Assembly: GCF_018860365.1 (NCBI RefSeq)
Contig: NZ_JAHKPO010000007.1
Location: forward strand, 186,001 to 250,000
DNA from: Arenibacter algicola
GTDB taxonomy: Bacteria; Bacteroidota; Bacteroidia; Flavobacteriales; Flavobacteriaceae
Length of the DNA stretch: 64,000 nucleotides
Reading direction: 5' to 3'
The notes beneath the pieces were generated by a model. It did not search any database. It saw nothing but the letters and a program-made list of their open reading frames with translations, and was not told where the DNA came from. Shown here piece after piece: positions 43,998-51,712 of the stretch (the first letter of the stretch is position 1; each line of letters opens with the position of its first letter). The translations under genes and the position numbers were made by a program.

Positions 43998-44066
43998 TAA
44001 CTAAAAAATTAGTTTAAACTAATTTTTTAGTTATATTTGTTATAGCCTTCAACTAAAAAGTTAGTT
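43998..44066. promoter_or_regulatory. Three BlaI/MecI-type operators over the blaI-like promoter
   Basis: The 16-bp motif AACTAANNNNTTAGTT occurs at 43999-44014, 44017-44032 and 44051-44066. The first two together form a perfect 36-bp palindrome (43998-44033). A -7 box TATATTTG (44032-44039) sits between the second and third sites, and the regulator ATG is 41 bp after the third. BlaI-family dimers bind such spaced palindromes, so binding would block the promoter. Confidence 0.85.
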
Positions 44067-44107
44067 AAATAGTGGTTGGGGACATGAAAAAATTATAAAA
44101 TCGACAG

Positions 44108-44470
44108 ATGAAACAGTTGACCAAAGCAGAGGAGGAAGTAATGCAGGTATTATGGCAGTTGCAGAAATGTAATGTGGCCGCAATCATAGATGAATTGCCG
44201 GAGCCCAAACCGGCGTACAATACAGTTTCCACCATTGTACGCATCTTGGAGAGCAAAGGTTTTGTAGATCACGAGCAAGAGGGCAGGGGCTATCTTTATT
44301 TTCCGCTGATCAAGAAATCGGATTACGGCAACCAGTCCATCAACAAATTGGTGGATGGCTATTTCCAGGGCTCGTTTAAAAGTATGGTATCCTTCTTTAT
44401 GAAAAAGAACGATATGAGTCTTTCTGAATTGGAATCGATACTCAAGGACATTAAAGAAGAGAAGGAATGA
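44108..44470 (+). CDS. BlaI/MecI/CopY-family repressor
   Basis: A 120-residue winged-helix repressor. MKQLTKAEEEVMQVLWQLQKCNVAAIIDELPEP is the family N-terminus, followed by the recognition region YNTVSTIVRILESKGFVDHEQEGRGYLYFPLI. The C-terminal dimerisation part (about 78-120) contains the SFKSMVSFFMKKNDMS stretch where BlaI proteins are cleaved on signalling. Its stop overlaps the sensor gene start (ATGA). Three operators precede it, so it is autoregulated. No beta-lactamase gene is adjacent, so the regulated output may be the operon itself or distant genes. Confidence 0.93.
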   Translation: MKQLTKAEEEVMQVLWQLQKCNVAAIIDELPEPKPAYNTVSTIVRILESKGFVDHEQEGRGYLYFPLIKKSDYGNQSINKLVDGYFQGSFKSMVSFFMKKNDMSLSELESILKDIKEEKE

Positions 44471-46464
44471 TACGGTACATTTTAGAATGCATGGCCTTCC
44501 AGCTATTGTTTTTGATAGTTTACGATCTGTTCCTAAAACGGGAGACCTTTTTTCAGTGGAACAGGGTGTACTTGATCGGGACATTTGTGCTTTCCCTATT
44601 TCTACCTTGGATAAAAATCGAGGCTTTTAAGACTACGGTATCTCCTGAATATTTTATTTATCCTGAATATCTATGGGGGATGGATATGTCTGAAGGGGTG
44701 ATTGTTGCTCCTGAAAATTCACCTTCTTTTGATCTTTCTGCAACCGAAATAATATTTTATGGCGGAATGTCAATTGCAGCCTTGCTTTTTGCTTACAAAT
44801 TGTTCCAAATAAACCGGCTAAAACGTCATGGCGAAATCCGTTACTTTAAAGACTTCACTAGGGTGTTAGTGCGCAATAGTAATATTGCCTTTTCCTTTTT
44901 TAGGTCGATTTTTTTGGGCGACCAAGTGTTGGAAAAGGAACATAAAAGCATTATTCAGCACGAGCTGGTACATATAGAACAAAGACATAGTTGGGACCTT
45001 TTGTTCTTTGAACTAATGCGCATAATAGGCTGGTTCAACCCCTTGATCTACGTTTATCAAAACAGGGTTTCCGAATTGCACGAGTTCATCGCCGATGCAA
45101 AAGTGGCCAAGACCCATAAGGCGGAGCAGTATCAATTGCTGTTGTCACAGGTCTTTCAGACCCAACATATTTCTTTCATCAATCAATTTTTTAAATCATC
45201 ATTAGTCAAAAAACGAATCGTCATGTTACAAAAATCAAAATCAAAAAGAGTTTGGCAGCTAAAATATTTATTGTTGGTGCCGTTGGTAGTGGGAATGTTG
45301 GTGTACACTTCCATGGAGGCCAAAGAAAATGGAATTTCTGAGGAAGAACAAGCTACTGGCGATGCACAGTTAATAAAAAACATCAAATTGCCTCAACTTA
45401 GTAATCCTAATCAAGGCGATGTTGATGTTCCTTTTTCTCAAGTTGAAAAGGTTCCAGTTTTTCCCGGTTGCGAAGACGCGGAAAATATGAGGGCCTGTTT
45501 TCAAAAACAAATGCAGAAACATATTGGTAAGAATTTTAGATACCCCCAAGAAGCTCAGGAAAAAGGTATTCAGGGACGGGTGAATATTATGTTCGTTATT
45601 CAAAAAGACGGAAGTATAGGGAATGTTCGCATGCGCTCCCCGGATAAAATTTTGGAAGCAGAGGCAGCGCGAATTATTTCACTGTTACCACAAATGGCTC
45701 CTGGCGAACACAAGGGAAATAAGGTGAGGGTTGCTTATTCCATTCCCATTACATTTAAGTTGGAGGGAAAAGAGGAATTTGGTATAATGGAAAATAATGA
45801 TGGAACATCAGATGTGGCCTTCGCCATTATAGACAAAGTTCCAGTCTACCCAGGTTGCGAGGATGCAGGGGATATGAGAGCCTGTTTTAATCAAATGTTG
45901 CAGAGGCATATTGGAAAGAATTTTAGATATCCCGAACAAGCCCAGGAAATTGGCATTCAGGGACGGGTAAATGTGCTGTTCATTATTCAGGAAGATGGAA
46001 GCATTGGTAATGTTAGTTTACGCGGTCCGGACAAATTATTGGAAGATGAGGCGGCCCGAATTATTTCTTTGTTGCCGCAAATGACCCCTGGGGAACACCG
46101 TGGTGAAAAAGTACGGGTACCTTTTTCGATTCCAATTACGTTTAAGCTTGAGGGCCCTAAAGACATTGACACATCTCAATCCCCAGAATTAATGTCAGTT
46201 TCGAATACGATGTCCGTAATGGCAAATGTTAAAAAGGTTGGTGGTAAGGAGTATCTTCGATGTATGGTTACCGATGGAACCAAAGGGTTGCCAGGGGTAA
46301 ATGTTTCCGTACAAGGAAAAAATGAGGTTGTGGTTACAGACTTTAATGGGATAATTGAGATTGAAGCCCAAAAAGGAGAGGTCTTAACTTTTCAGTACAA
46401 AGGATTGCCCACTACTATGCTTGTCCTTACGGATCAACAGAAATACCATATTACCAATAAGTAA
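44467..46464 (+). CDS. BlaR1-like M56 metallopeptidase sensor with two TonB-C domains
   Basis: A 665-residue membrane protein. Helices near the N-terminus and at about 97-118 flank an M56 zinc peptidase with HELVHIEQRHSWD (His 165 region) and FNPLIYVYQNRVSELHEFIADAKV; a further helix is at about 265-285. The C-terminal half holds two near-identical TonB-C-type domains (about 322-435 and 455-560), each beginning VP-V-(F/Y)PGCEDA...RACF and containing GRVN(I/V)-F-I-DGSIGNV. A CarboxypepD_reg-like beta-sandwich (about 587-665) ends the protein. There is no penicillin-binding domain. M56 cleavage of the partner repressor is the expected signalling step; the ligand is unknown. Confidence 0.88.
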   Translation: MIRYILECMAFQLLFLIVYDLFLKRETFFQWNRVYLIGTFVLSLFLPWIKIEAFKTTVSPEYFIYPEYLWGMDMSEGVIVAPENSPSFDLSATEIIFYGGMSIAALLFAYKLFQINRLKRHGEIRYFKDFTRVLVRNSNIAFSFFRSIFLGDQVLEKEHKSIIQHELVHIEQRHSWDLLFFELMRIIGWFNPLIYVYQNRVSELHEFIADAKVAKTHKAEQYQLLLSQVFQTQHISFINQFFKSSLVKKRIVMLQKSKSKRVWQLKYLLLVPLVVGMLVYTSMEAKENGISEEEQATGDAQLIKNIKLPQLSNPNQGDVDVPFSQVEKVPVFPGCEDAENMRACFQKQMQKHIGKNFRYPQEAQEKGIQGRVNIMFVIQKDGSIGNVRMRSPDKILEAEAARIISLLPQMAPGEHKGNKVRVAYSIPITFKLEGKEEFGIMENNDGTSDVAFAIIDKVPVYPGCEDAGDMRACFNQMLQRHIGKNFRYPEQAQEIGIQGRVNVLFIIQEDGSIGNVSLRGPDKLLEDEAARIISLLPQMTPGEHRGEKVRVPFSIPITFKLEGPKDIDTSQSPELMSVSNTMSVMANVKKVGGKEYLRCMVTDGTKGLPGVNVSVQGKNEVVVTDFNGIIEIEAQKGEVLTFQYKGLPTTMLVLTDQQKYHITNK

Positions 46465-46622
46465 ACATTACTATATGTTTCTTTAAGGTAACCACTGTGC
46501 TGTTGGTAAGGATATTTCTTGAAAATTGTAGCCCATAGGTTAAGATTATTCAACAGGAAATTGACGGCTACACCCCTTAAATTGATCAAAAAATTGTAAT
46601 TTCCGCCCAGAATCTGGCATAC

Positions 46623-47099
46623 ATGAGGAAAGTTGCGGTTTTGGCTTGTTTTTGTCTTTTTACCTCTTGCGACTGGTTTACTTCCAAGGAAGAAAGAACC
46701 CAAGAATTGGTAAACGAGGAAATGCGCAATATAAATTTTAATGAGGTAGATCGTTATCCACTATTTGACAATTGTGATGAAATGATGGATAAAGCGGGAC
46801 AATTGGATTGTTTTCAGAATACCCTTTTGGAACAATATACGGAGACTTTGGAGGATTTTGAATTTCAGTTCGTGTCCGATGTCAATACCAATATTTACGT
46901 AGATTTTCTGGTGGACTACAAAGGGGAAATATCCGTTTTGGAAGTACAGCGCAATGAGGATATTGAAAATCAGATTCCGGAATTTCGCAGTATTATCACC
47001 CAAAGTCTAAAAGGACTGCCCCATTTATCGCCCGCCTTAAAACGAGGTGTGCCCGTATCCTCCAAATTTAGGATTCCTATTATTGTGAATTCTAAATAA
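46623..47099 (+). CDS. Small lipoprotein with a TonB-C-like domain
   Basis: A 158-residue protein with a lipoprotein signal (VLACFCLFTSC, lipidated Cys about 16). The rest resembles the TonB-C modules of the preceding BlaR1-like protein: RYPLFDNCDEM...LDCFQNTLLEQY corresponds to the VP-FPGCEDA...ACFQKQM motif, then IYVDFLVDYKGEISVLEVQRN and SLKGLPHLSPALKRGVPVSSKFRIPI. It lies 158 bp after blaR on the same strand and probably works with it in the cell envelope. This relationship rests on motif comparison by eye. Confidence 0.75.
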   Translation: MRKVAVLACFCLFTSCDWFTSKEERTQELVNEEMRNINFNEVDRYPLFDNCDEMMDKAGQLDCFQNTLLEQYTETLEDFEFQFVSDVNTNIYVDFLVDYKGEISVLEVQRNEDIENQIPEFRSIITQSLKGLPHLSPALKRGVPVSSKFRIPIIVNSK

Positions 47100-47131
47100 A
47101 TAAAATCACTAAAAATTAAATAGCTTCTTCC

Positions 47132-47689
47132 TTGGCACACGAAAAGATAATATTGGGTATTGATCCTGGAACTACAATCATGGGCTTCGGCCTAATTAAG
47201 GTGGTGAATAAGAAAATGGAGTTTGTTCAAATGAACGAGCTCCTGCTTCAAAAATACAATGACCCCTATACCAAGCTAAAACTAATTTTTGAACGCACCA
47301 TAGAACTCATCGACACCTATCACCCGGACGAAATAGCTATTGAAGCACCTTTCTTTGGTAAGAACGTCCAATCCATGCTCAAGTTAGGCAGGGCTCAAGG
47401 GGTAGCCATGGCCGCAGGATTGTCGCGCCAAATTCCCATCACGGAATACCTCCCAAAAAAGATTAAAATGGCCATTACGGGAAACGGCAACGCCAGTAAG
47501 GAACAGGTAGCCAAAATGCTTCAAAGCGTACTGAGTTTAAAGTCGCTCCCCAAAAACCTGGACAGTACGGATGGCCTGGCCGCTGCCGTATGCCATTTTT
47601 ATAACGAAGGCCGAATAGAAGTTGGTAAAAGCTATAGTGGTTGGGATGCCTTTGTGAAACAAAACGGAGATAAAATCAATAAACAATAA
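47132..47689 (+). CDS. ruvC: Crossover junction endodeoxyribonuclease RuvC
   Basis: A 185-residue Holliday-junction resolvase. Catalytic acids are in GIDPGTTIMGFGL (Asp 11), AIEAPFFGKNVQSMLKLGRAQG (Glu) and the C-terminal DSTDGLAAAVCHFY (Asp pair). The start is a TTG at 47132, giving the usual MxxEKIILGIDPG N-terminus; no ATG is available nearby. The final codons lie inside a CAATnnn heptamer array that continues past the stop codon. Confidence 0.95.
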   Translation: MAHEKIILGIDPGTTIMGFGLIKVVNKKMEFVQMNELLLQKYNDPYTKLKLIFERTIELIDTYHPDEIAIEAPFFGKNVQSMLKLGRAQGVAMAAGLSRQIPITEYLPKKIKMAITGNGNASKEQVAKMLQSVLSLKSLPKNLDSTDGLAAAVCHFYNEGRIEVGKSYSGWDAFVKQNGDKINKQ

Positions 47690-47780
47690 ACAATTAGCAA
47701 TTACCAATACTTTGTATGGGAACAGATAGTAATCCTTTAGCCGATATATAGTGAACAGTAATCAGTAATGAGTAAACAGT
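47677..47780. repeat. Heptamer-periodic repeats on the left of the four-helix-bundle gene
   Basis: Two degenerate 7-bp arrays: CAATAAA, CAATAAA, CAATTAG, CAATTAC, CAAT (47677-47708, overlapping the ruvC stop) and AGTGAAC, AGTAATC, AGTAATG, AGTAAAC, AGT (47750-47780). The remaining bases up to 47873 are AT-rich with no other gene. Confidence 0.8.
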
Positions 47781-47873
47781 ATGGTAAGAGCCAACAGTTA
47801 AAATTCTGATCAGACCTATTTGCCAATTAATTCGAAGACTTATTTTTGATGTATTGAACAATAATCAGTAGTT

Positions 47874-48239
47874 ATGAGATTTCAAGACTTATTGGCCTAT
47901 AAAAAATCTTTTGCCTTGGCAATGAAGATTTTTGAAATTTCCAAAACCTTTCCTAAGGAAGAAAGATATTCCTTGACCGATCAAATAAGAAGATCTTCCA
48001 GAAGTGTTTCAGCTAATATTGCCGAATCTTATGCTAAGCGACTTTATCCTAAATATTTCATCAATAAATTAACCGATAGCGATGCTGAGAATTTAGAAAC
48101 CCAAGTATGTATGGAATATGCTATGGAATGCCAATATATAAAAAAGGAAATATTCGATGAGATGGTAAGTGAAAGTCAGGAAATTGGGAAGCTAATTTAT
48201 TTTATGATCAATAACCCCGATAAGTTTGGTTCCAAATAG
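47874..48239 (+). CDS. S23/IVP-type four-helix-bundle protein
   Basis: A 121-residue, all-helical protein of the family encoded by 23S rRNA intervening sequences. Typical blocks are FQDLLAYKKSFALAMKIFEISKTFPKEERYSLTDQIRRSSRSVSANIAESYAKR (residues 3-56) and LTDSDAENLETQVCMEYAMECQYI. The family also includes Avd, the accessory protein of diversity-generating retroelements, but no reverse transcriptase or variable repeat is present here. In flavobacteria such genes are scattered between housekeeping genes. It is bracketed by heptamer arrays on both sides. Confidence 0.88.
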   Translation: MRFQDLLAYKKSFALAMKIFEISKTFPKEERYSLTDQIRRSSRSVSANIAESYAKRLYPKYFINKLTDSDAENLETQVCMEYAMECQYIKKEIFDEMVSESQEIGKLIYFMINNPDKFGSK

Positions 48240-48248
48240 GTTAATTTT

Positions 48249-48295
48249 ACTGACCACTGACCACTGACCACTGACCACTGACCACTGACCACTGA
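48249..48295. repeat. Perfect ACTGACC heptamer array before hemW
   Basis: Six perfect ACTGACC units plus ACTGA, ending 4 bp before the hemW ATG at 48300. The array starts 9 bp after the four-helix-bundle stop codon. It occupies the place of the hemW ribosome-binding site. Confidence 0.95.
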
Positions 48296-48299
48296 AAAA

Positions 48300-49433
48300 A
48301 TGAGCGGCATCTACGTACATATTCCTTTTTGCAAGCAGGCGTGCCATTACTGCGATTTTCATTTTTCCACCAATTTGGGGAAGAAGGAGGCTATGATATT
48401 GTCGCTGATAAAGGAACTGGAACTTAGGAAGGATGAGTTTAGGGATGAGGTGGTAGAGACCATTTACTTTGGGGGTGGAACGCCATCGGTTTTGAATACG
48501 GCCGAAATCGACCAGATAATTAGGGCAGTTTATAGTAATTATACCGTAGTAGCTGATCCTGAAATAACCTTGGAGGCCAATCCGGATGATCTGTCGAAAG
48601 AAAAGATAGAGGAATTGGGTAAATCGCCAATCAATAGGCTGAGTATCGGTATACAATCCTTTTTTGAGGAGGATTTGAAAATGATGAACAGGGCACATAA
48701 TGCCCAAGAAGCTGTAGCATGTATTGCTATGGCAAAGTTGTATTTTGATAATATTTCCATCGATCTTATTTATGGCATTCCCGGAATGACCAATGAAAGA
48801 TGGATTTCCAACATAGAAAAGGCCTTGGCTTTTGGGGTGCCGCACATTTCCAGCTATGCCCTTACCGTAGAATCTAAAACCGCCCTAAAAACATTTATAG
48901 ACAAAGGACTTATCCCACCCGTGGATGATGAATTGGCAGAAGCACATTTCCATATTTTGGTCCAGAAATTGGCAGAAGCCGGATTTGTAAATTATGAGAT
49001 TTCTAATTTTGGGAAACCTGGATATTTCTCCCGTAATAACACCGCTTATTGGCAAGGAAAAAAATATTTGGGAATAGGTCCGTCTGCACATTCCTATGAC
49101 GGGCTTAGAAGAGGTTGGAATATTAATAACAATGCAAAATATATAAAAGCGATTGCCCAGAACGAGCTGCCCATGGAAACTGAGGTGTTGTCCATAACAG
49201 ATCGTTACAACGAATATGTCATGACTGGTTTACGGACCATATGGGGTGTATCCCTGGAGCGAATCAAAACCGAGTTTGGTCAGAAGTTTTATGCCTATTT
49301 GACGCAACAGGCTCAAAAAAAAATAGAGGACGGACTACTTTATATTGAGAAGGATCATTTATTGGTCTCTAAAAAAGGCAAATTTTTAAGTGATGGGATT
49401 GCTGCCGATTTATTTTTGGTTAACTTGTCCTGA
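48300..49433 (+). CDS. hemW: HemW-type radical SAM haem chaperone
   Basis: A 377-residue radical-SAM protein. YVHIPFCKQACHYCDFHFS has Cys 11, 15 and 18 of the 4Fe-4S site but Phe at position 20, where HemN has a fourth Cys; with the shorter length this marks HemW, a haem-binding protein thought to insert haem into acceptor proteins, not a coproporphyrinogen oxidase. FGGGTPSVL, LEANPDDLS, RLSIGIQSF, DLIYGIPGMT and the C-terminal HemN domain are present. It is distinct from the true hemN at 8543. Confidence 0.94.
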   Translation: MSGIYVHIPFCKQACHYCDFHFSTNLGKKEAMILSLIKELELRKDEFRDEVVETIYFGGGTPSVLNTAEIDQIIRAVYSNYTVVADPEITLEANPDDLSKEKIEELGKSPINRLSIGIQSFFEEDLKMMNRAHNAQEAVACIAMAKLYFDNISIDLIYGIPGMTNERWISNIEKALAFGVPHISSYALTVESKTALKTFIDKGLIPPVDDELAEAHFHILVQKLAEAGFVNYEISNFGKPGYFSRNNTAYWQGKKYLGIGPSAHSYDGLRRGWNINNNAKYIKAIAQNELPMETEVLSITDRYNEYVMTGLRTIWGVSLERIKTEFGQKFYAYLTQQAQKKIEDGLLYIEKDHLLVSKKGKFLSDGIAADLFLVNLS

Positions 49434-49457
49434 GCACGAATAACAAGTTCAGCATAC

Positions 49458-50207
49458 ATGAAAACCATTATAAAACACAATACTAAAAAATATACAATAG
49501 ATCTGTCCAAGCCTTTGGATATCTCTATTCCCATTACTGGAAAGAGGACCAATGTAAATGCATGGTATGTAGATCCTCCAAAAATAGAGCCGCATACGGA
49601 AGGGGAATTTATAGGGAAGATCACAGAAGGGGCTTCCATCAATTTTAACGATATTAGTTTTAATCCTCATGCCCATGGCACCCATACCGAATGTATTGGT
49701 CATATAACGGAAGAGTTCTATTCCGTAAATAAAAGCCTTTCCAAATTCTTTTTTATGACAGAGGTCATTACCATAGCTCCGGAAAAGATTAATGGCGATT
49801 TTGTGATTTCTAAAAAGCAATTGCAATATGCCTTGGGCAATAAAAATAGGGAGGCAGTGGTCATTCGGACCATCCCTAACCTTAGGGACAAAATGACTAG
49901 GCAATATGCCAATACCAACCCCCCGTATTTATTGGAATCGGCAGCACAATTGTTGGTGGACAAGGGGGTGGAGCATTTGTTGATAGATCTTCCTTCCGTG
50001 GACAAGGAAAAGGATGACGGAGCCCTTTTGGCCCATAAAACCTTTTGGAATTACGATGGAAAACGGCGGTTGCACGCTACGATAACCGAGTTTGTTTTTG
50101 TGGCAAATTCCATCAAGGATGGGAAGTACTTTTTGAATCTTCAATTGGCTTCATTTGAAAATGATGCCAGCCCCAGTAGGCCTGTTTTATATTTAATAGA
50201 GGAATAA
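49458..50207 (+). CDS. Cyclase/kynurenine formamidase-like hydrolase
   Basis: A 249-residue member of the cyclase family (PF04199). The metal-binding motif HGTHTECIGH appears in NPHAHGTHTECIGHIT, after the N-terminal IDLSKPLDISIPI; later LLIDLPSVDKEKDDGALLAHKTFW carries the second metal-site residues. Known members hydrolyse N-formylkynurenine or cyclic amides using zinc or manganese. The insert after the first strand is larger than in KynB, and no tryptophan-pathway genes adjoin, so the substrate stays open. It starts 24 bp after hemW. Confidence 0.85.
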   Translation: MKTIIKHNTKKYTIDLSKPLDISIPITGKRTNVNAWYVDPPKIEPHTEGEFIGKITEGASINFNDISFNPHAHGTHTECIGHITEEFYSVNKSLSKFFFMTEVITIAPEKINGDFVISKKQLQYALGNKNREAVVIRTIPNLRDKMTRQYANTNPPYLLESAAQLLVDKGVEHLLIDLPSVDKEKDDGALLAHKTFWNYDGKRRLHATITEFVFVANSIKDGKYFLNLQLASFENDASPSRPVLYLIEE

Positions 50208-50219
50208 TAATTAGGGGGT

Positions 50220-50579
50220 ATGCGGTTACTTTTAAAAAGTGAGGAATTACTAATGTTCTGTCTGGGATTATATCTCTTTAGTTTGTTGGATTATAGCTGG
50301 TGGTGGTTTGTTGGGCTAATTTTGGCGCCAGATATAGGGATGCTTGGCTATATTATGGGAAATAAGATTGGTGCTATCGGATATAATATATTCCATCATA
50401 AGGGTTTGGCCATCGCTATTTATTTTCTCGGGATTTATCTTTCATTACCTTTGTGTCAGTTAATAGGGATTATCCTGTTTTCCCATGCTTCCATGGACAG
50501 GATATTTGGTTATGGGCTTAAATATAACAAGGGGTTTAAATACACCCACTTAGGTGAAATAGGTAAGGCAAATGAGTGA
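50220..50579 (+). CDS. DUF4260 family membrane protein
   Basis: A 119-residue protein with about four helices. The family pattern is LLKSEELLMFCLGLYLFS, LAPDIGMLGYIMGNKIGAIGYNIFHHKGLA and the C-terminal DRIFGYGLKYNKGFKYTHLGEIG. No function is established for DUF4260. It is 12 bp after the cyclase-like gene and overlaps the next gene by 8 bp, so these three form an operon. Confidence 0.88.
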   Translation: MRLLLKSEELLMFCLGLYLFSLLDYSWWWFVGLILAPDIGMLGYIMGNKIGAIGYNIFHHKGLAIAIYFLGIYLSLPLCQLIGIILFSHASMDRIFGYGLKYNKGFKYTHLGEIGKANE

Positions 50580-51195
50580 TATATTGGAACTTTTTTTGGG
50601 CCTCATTCTCGGGGCCATTGCAATGTACTGGGTGTTTTCTTTTTTTCGTAAAAAGAGGAGTAAGGAACTCACGGAACATCAGTCGGCCATTTTATTGGAT
50701 AAGATAAAAAGCGTTTGCAAATTAATCACCGTGGAGGGCGATTTTGCCGAAATTTATCGGTATGAAAATACCAAAGAGCGTTTTCTTAGCTTGGTAAGCA
50801 GCAAAAAGAAGGCCTTGATCATTATTAATGCCAAGGCGCACATTGGTTTTGATCTAAAGAAGTTGCAGATGTATGCCGATAACGATAAAAAAAGAATAAT
50901 ACTTACCAATTTTCCTCAACCTGAAATTCTGTCCATTTCCCCGGAACTACAGTTTTACGATATACAAAACGGACTTTTCAACTCCTTTACCCCAACGGAC
51001 CTTACCTCCTTGAATATGGAGGCAAAACAACACATAAGGGATAAGATTCCTCAAAGTGGTTTAATGGATACCGCAAATAAAGAGGCTTTGGAGGCTGTAC
51101 TTTTAGTCGAGAAGATTGTGGAGACCATAGGTTGGAAACTGGACTATTCTGCCCTGGAAATGAACAACCGAAAAAAGGACTTATTGGAGAAATAA
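50572..51195 (+). CDS. DUF4230 family protein, membrane-anchored
   Basis: A 207-residue protein with an N-terminal helix (ILELFLGLILGAIAMYWVFSFF) and a soluble domain with the DUF4230 blocks VCKLITVEGDFAEIYRYE, KKALIIINAKAHIGFDLKKLQM, ILTNFPQPEILSISPELQFYD, and GLMDTANKEALEAVLLVEKIVETIGW. The family is common in Bacteroidota and others and has no known role. Confidence 0.88.
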   Translation: MSDILELFLGLILGAIAMYWVFSFFRKKRSKELTEHQSAILLDKIKSVCKLITVEGDFAEIYRYENTKERFLSLVSSKKKALIIINAKAHIGFDLKKLQMYADNDKKRIILTNFPQPEILSISPELQFYDIQNGLFNSFTPTDLTSLNMEAKQHIRDKIPQSGLMDTANKEALEAVLLVEKIVETIGWKLDYSALEMNNRKKDLLEK

Positions 51196-51307
51196 TTTCC
51201 TTTTTTACATAATCCCGATTTGGAATCAATTTTATTTATTTTAGCGAAATGATGGGATGGTCTCTATGGGGCATATTTTTGGTGGGACTTTGAAAACAAA
51301 ATTTATA

Positions 51308-51703
51308 ATGAAAACTTTATTTTATACTGTATTATTTTTAACAATGACCGTAGCAAGTTATGGTCAAAACAAAGAAGATATGAAGAACTTTGATTCCAAT
51401 TTTGTGCACACCGTTTTTTTTTGGTTGAAGAATCCCGACAGCGTTGAGGATAGGAAGGCCTTTGAGACGTCCATCTTAAAATTTATGAGGGATTCCAAAT
51501 ACGCCAAGACCAACTTTGTGGGCGTACCGCCAAAGGCCACCCGTGATGTTGTGGATGGTTCCTTTACCTATTCCTTGGTGGTTTCCTTTGAATCGGCAGA
51601 TGCACAGGCAAAATATCAGACAGAAGAAGCCCATAACCTATTTGTGGCGGAATCCAGCAATTTATGGTCTAAGGTTATCGTGTACGACTCCCAAGGGATT
51701 TAG
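51308..51703 (+). CDS. Secreted Dabb-domain (stress-responsive alpha/beta barrel) protein
   Basis: A 131-residue protein with a signal peptide (MKTLFYTVLFLTMTVASYGQ) and a single Dabb domain: FVHTVFFWLKNPDSVEDRKAFE at its start and DGSFTYSLVVSFESADAQAKYQT with EAHNLFVAESSNLWSKVIVYD at its end. Dabb proteins form small dimeric barrels and often bind or turn over hydrophobic compounds; no ligand can be proposed. ATG 51308 is preferred over 51257 because it opens directly into the signal peptide. Confidence 0.88.
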   Translation: MKTLFYTVLFLTMTVASYGQNKEDMKNFDSNFVHTVFFWLKNPDSVEDRKAFETSILKFMRDSKYAKTNFVGVPPKATRDVVDGSFTYSLVVSFESADAQAKYQTEEAHNLFVAESSNLWSKVIVYDSQGI

Positions 51704-51712
51704 TTCTATGTT

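Noticed and set aside
42359-44107. Insertion sequence or transposon remnant
   Set aside because: No transposase-like ORF and no target-site duplication could be seen; the region consists of short structured repeats and a GIY-YIG gene.
44108-46464. Beta-lactam resistance module
   Set aside because: The regulator pair belongs to the BlaI/BlaR1 families, but the sensor lacks a penicillin-binding domain and no beta-lactamase is adjacent.
47874-48239. Diversity-generating retroelement, because of the Avd-like protein
   Set aside because: No reverse transcriptase, template repeat or variable repeat was found within the window.
48249-48295. CRISPR or coding repeat
   Set aside because: Units are 7 bp without spacers and lie between a stop codon and the next start; this is a simple tandem array.
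48192-48845. 217-codon minus-strand ORF containing repeated SGQWSVV
   Set aside because: The repeats are the heptamer array read in reverse, and the rest is antisense to hemW.
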